Below are positions 14,478 through 14,829 of a stretch of 14,829 bases of DNA, in pieces. Under the pieces are notes generated by a model. That model searched no databases and had not been told where the DNA came from. It saw nothing but the letters and a program-made list of their open reading frames with translations. A program made the translations under genes and the position numbers. The first letter of the stretch is position 1, and each line of letters begins with the position of its first letter. Source of the stretch: JAYEID01 sp964581885 (GTDB lineage: Bacteria; Patescibacteriota; WWE3; JAUXAW01; JAYEID01); the NCBI GenBank assembly GCA_964581885.1, contig CAZOPS010000017.1, positions 1-14,829 of the forward strand, written 5' to 3'.

Positions 14478-14566
14478 AGGCACCACACTCAAGCGCGGGT
14501 TGCCGTCACTTACAAAGTAAGATCAAGCTACCTTTGCTAAAGCGGGGATTCTCAAAGCTGCATAAA
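14478..14566 (-). other. Extra segment 2 in 23S rRNA domain VI
   Basis: About 89 bases separate the helix 101 hairpin (AAGCCCC, GTAA, GGGG) from the conserved TTAGCCAAGCCGTACTAATG, where E. coli has only a short link. The segment has normal GC content and folds into small hairpins (CTTAC/GTAAG with a 3-nt loop; CTTTG/CAAAG; GCTG/CAGC). It is more likely a stable helix extension than a mobile intron. Boundaries are by eye, within about ten bases. Confidence 0.6.
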
Positions 14567-14602
14567 CAGCCACCCCTTACGGGGCTTACACCTACCGCCT
14601 AT

Positions 14603-14750
14603 TCTCGATGCTCCGCATCGAAAATACCAAATTTTAAATTTTAAATTTTAAATTCCAAATTTTAAATCCCTAAAGCACAATTTAGGAAATTCGTAATTCG
14701 AAATTGGTTATTTAAAATTGGTTATTGATAATTTCGGTGCGAAGCACCGA
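14603..14750 (-). other. AT-rich intervening sequence in 23S rRNA
   Basis: About 148 bases with no counterpart in E. coli lie between helix 99 and helix 100. Each end carries a perfect mini-hairpin: CGATGC/GCATCG (14606-14620) and CGGTGC/GCACCG (14735-14749). Between them the sequence is self-complementary: ACCAATTTTAAAT on the minus strand pairs with ATTTAAAATTTGGT, with one bulge, and an apical hairpin CCTAAA/TTTAGG (about 14669-14686) caps it. No reading frame of note and no group I or II intron core is present. It looks like an intervening sequence of the type cut out by RNase III, leaving a split rRNA, or a long helix extension. Confidence 0.7.
14629..14670. repeat. Heptamer array AAATTTT inside the 23S insertion
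   Basis: Six units in strict 7-bp phase: AAATTTT three times, AAATTCC, AAATTTT, AAATCCC. They form one arm of the insertion's long stem. The period is the same as in the two intergenic arrays, though the unit differs. Confidence 0.8.
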
Positions 14751-14829
14751 TTGTACCTGGTAGTCTTCCAGGGACCTCTCACCCGTCCGCAGAGCGGACA
14801 GGCTACGATTTTTAATCTTGGGAAGGGCT

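Larger units (their letters stand above)
14434..14829 (-). rRNA. rrl: 23S ribosomal RNA, 3' end (partial)
   Basis: Only domain VI is in the window; the 5' part lies beyond base 14829. On the minus strand the conserved blocks can be followed: CCCTGGAAGACTACCAGGT (helix 99), ATAGGCGGTAGGTGTAAGC (helix 100-101), and near the end GCCGTACTAATGACC. The exact 3' end is not fixed: GGATTGAGTATCC just past the conserved block is a small hairpin and the mature end should be near 14434-14441. Compared with the E. coli form, two extra segments interrupt this part (14603-14750 and 14478-14566), annotated separately. Insertions in 23S rRNA are well known in CPR bacteria. Confidence 0.95.

Noticed and set aside
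14603..14750. Group I intron or homing endonuclease in 23S
   Set aside because: The insertion is about 148 bases, has no intron core and no reading frame, and is self-complementary AT-rich sequence.

Overview
This 14.8 kb window carries its confident genes on the minus strand. It looks like chromosomal backbone of a small-genome bacterium, most likely a member of the Candidate Phyla Radiation (Patescibacteria). The reasons are the two extra segments in the 3' part of the 23S rRNA gene, AT-rich degenerate intergenic repeats, compact proteins, genes with little or no 5' leader, and a sortase-type LPEAG surface anchor. TGA serves as a normal stop (obg, lipoprotein gene), so the recoded Gracilibacteria/Absconditabacteria are unlikely. 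The phylum call is inference from memory of such genomes, not from a search.

Reading in the direction of transcription (high to low coordinates): the 3' end of 23S rRNA (14829-14434), 5S rRNA, and a terminator; then a four-domain S1 protein (rpsA-like), clpC, frr, radA and a yacL-like PIN-TRAM gene. The order clpC - radA - yacL matches the Bacillus subtilis clpC-radA-disA-yacL neighbourhood, but disA is missing and frr sits between clpC and radA. Next come two envelope genes: a lipoprotein with a Pro/Thr stalk, and a DUF11-like surface protein with an LPEAG anchor. A 427-base gap follows that appears to hold an unrecognised structured RNA. After it come rho, a membrane-anchored LysM/M23 peptidoglycan peptidase, obg and tRNA-Ala(CGC), with a cluster of palindromic repeats at the left edge.

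The genes cover translation (rRNA, S1, RRF, tRNA, Obg), proteolysis and stress (ClpC), DNA repair (RadA), transcription termination (Rho) and the cell surface (M23 peptidase, lipoprotein, LPEAG protein). Promoters can be read for several units; obg appears to be transcribed leaderless and rpsA nearly so.

The most interesting items are: (1) a candidate non-coding RNA at about 4455-4691, with a 25-position hairpin, a second 109-nt rod, an intrinsic terminator, and at least seven G-U pairs that are pairs only on the minus strand; (2) an AT-rich, self-complementary insertion in 23S rRNA built from the same kind of 7-bp-period repeat seen between genes; and (3) three separate arrays with a 7-bp period, one of which supplies the stop codon of the M23 peptidase gene.
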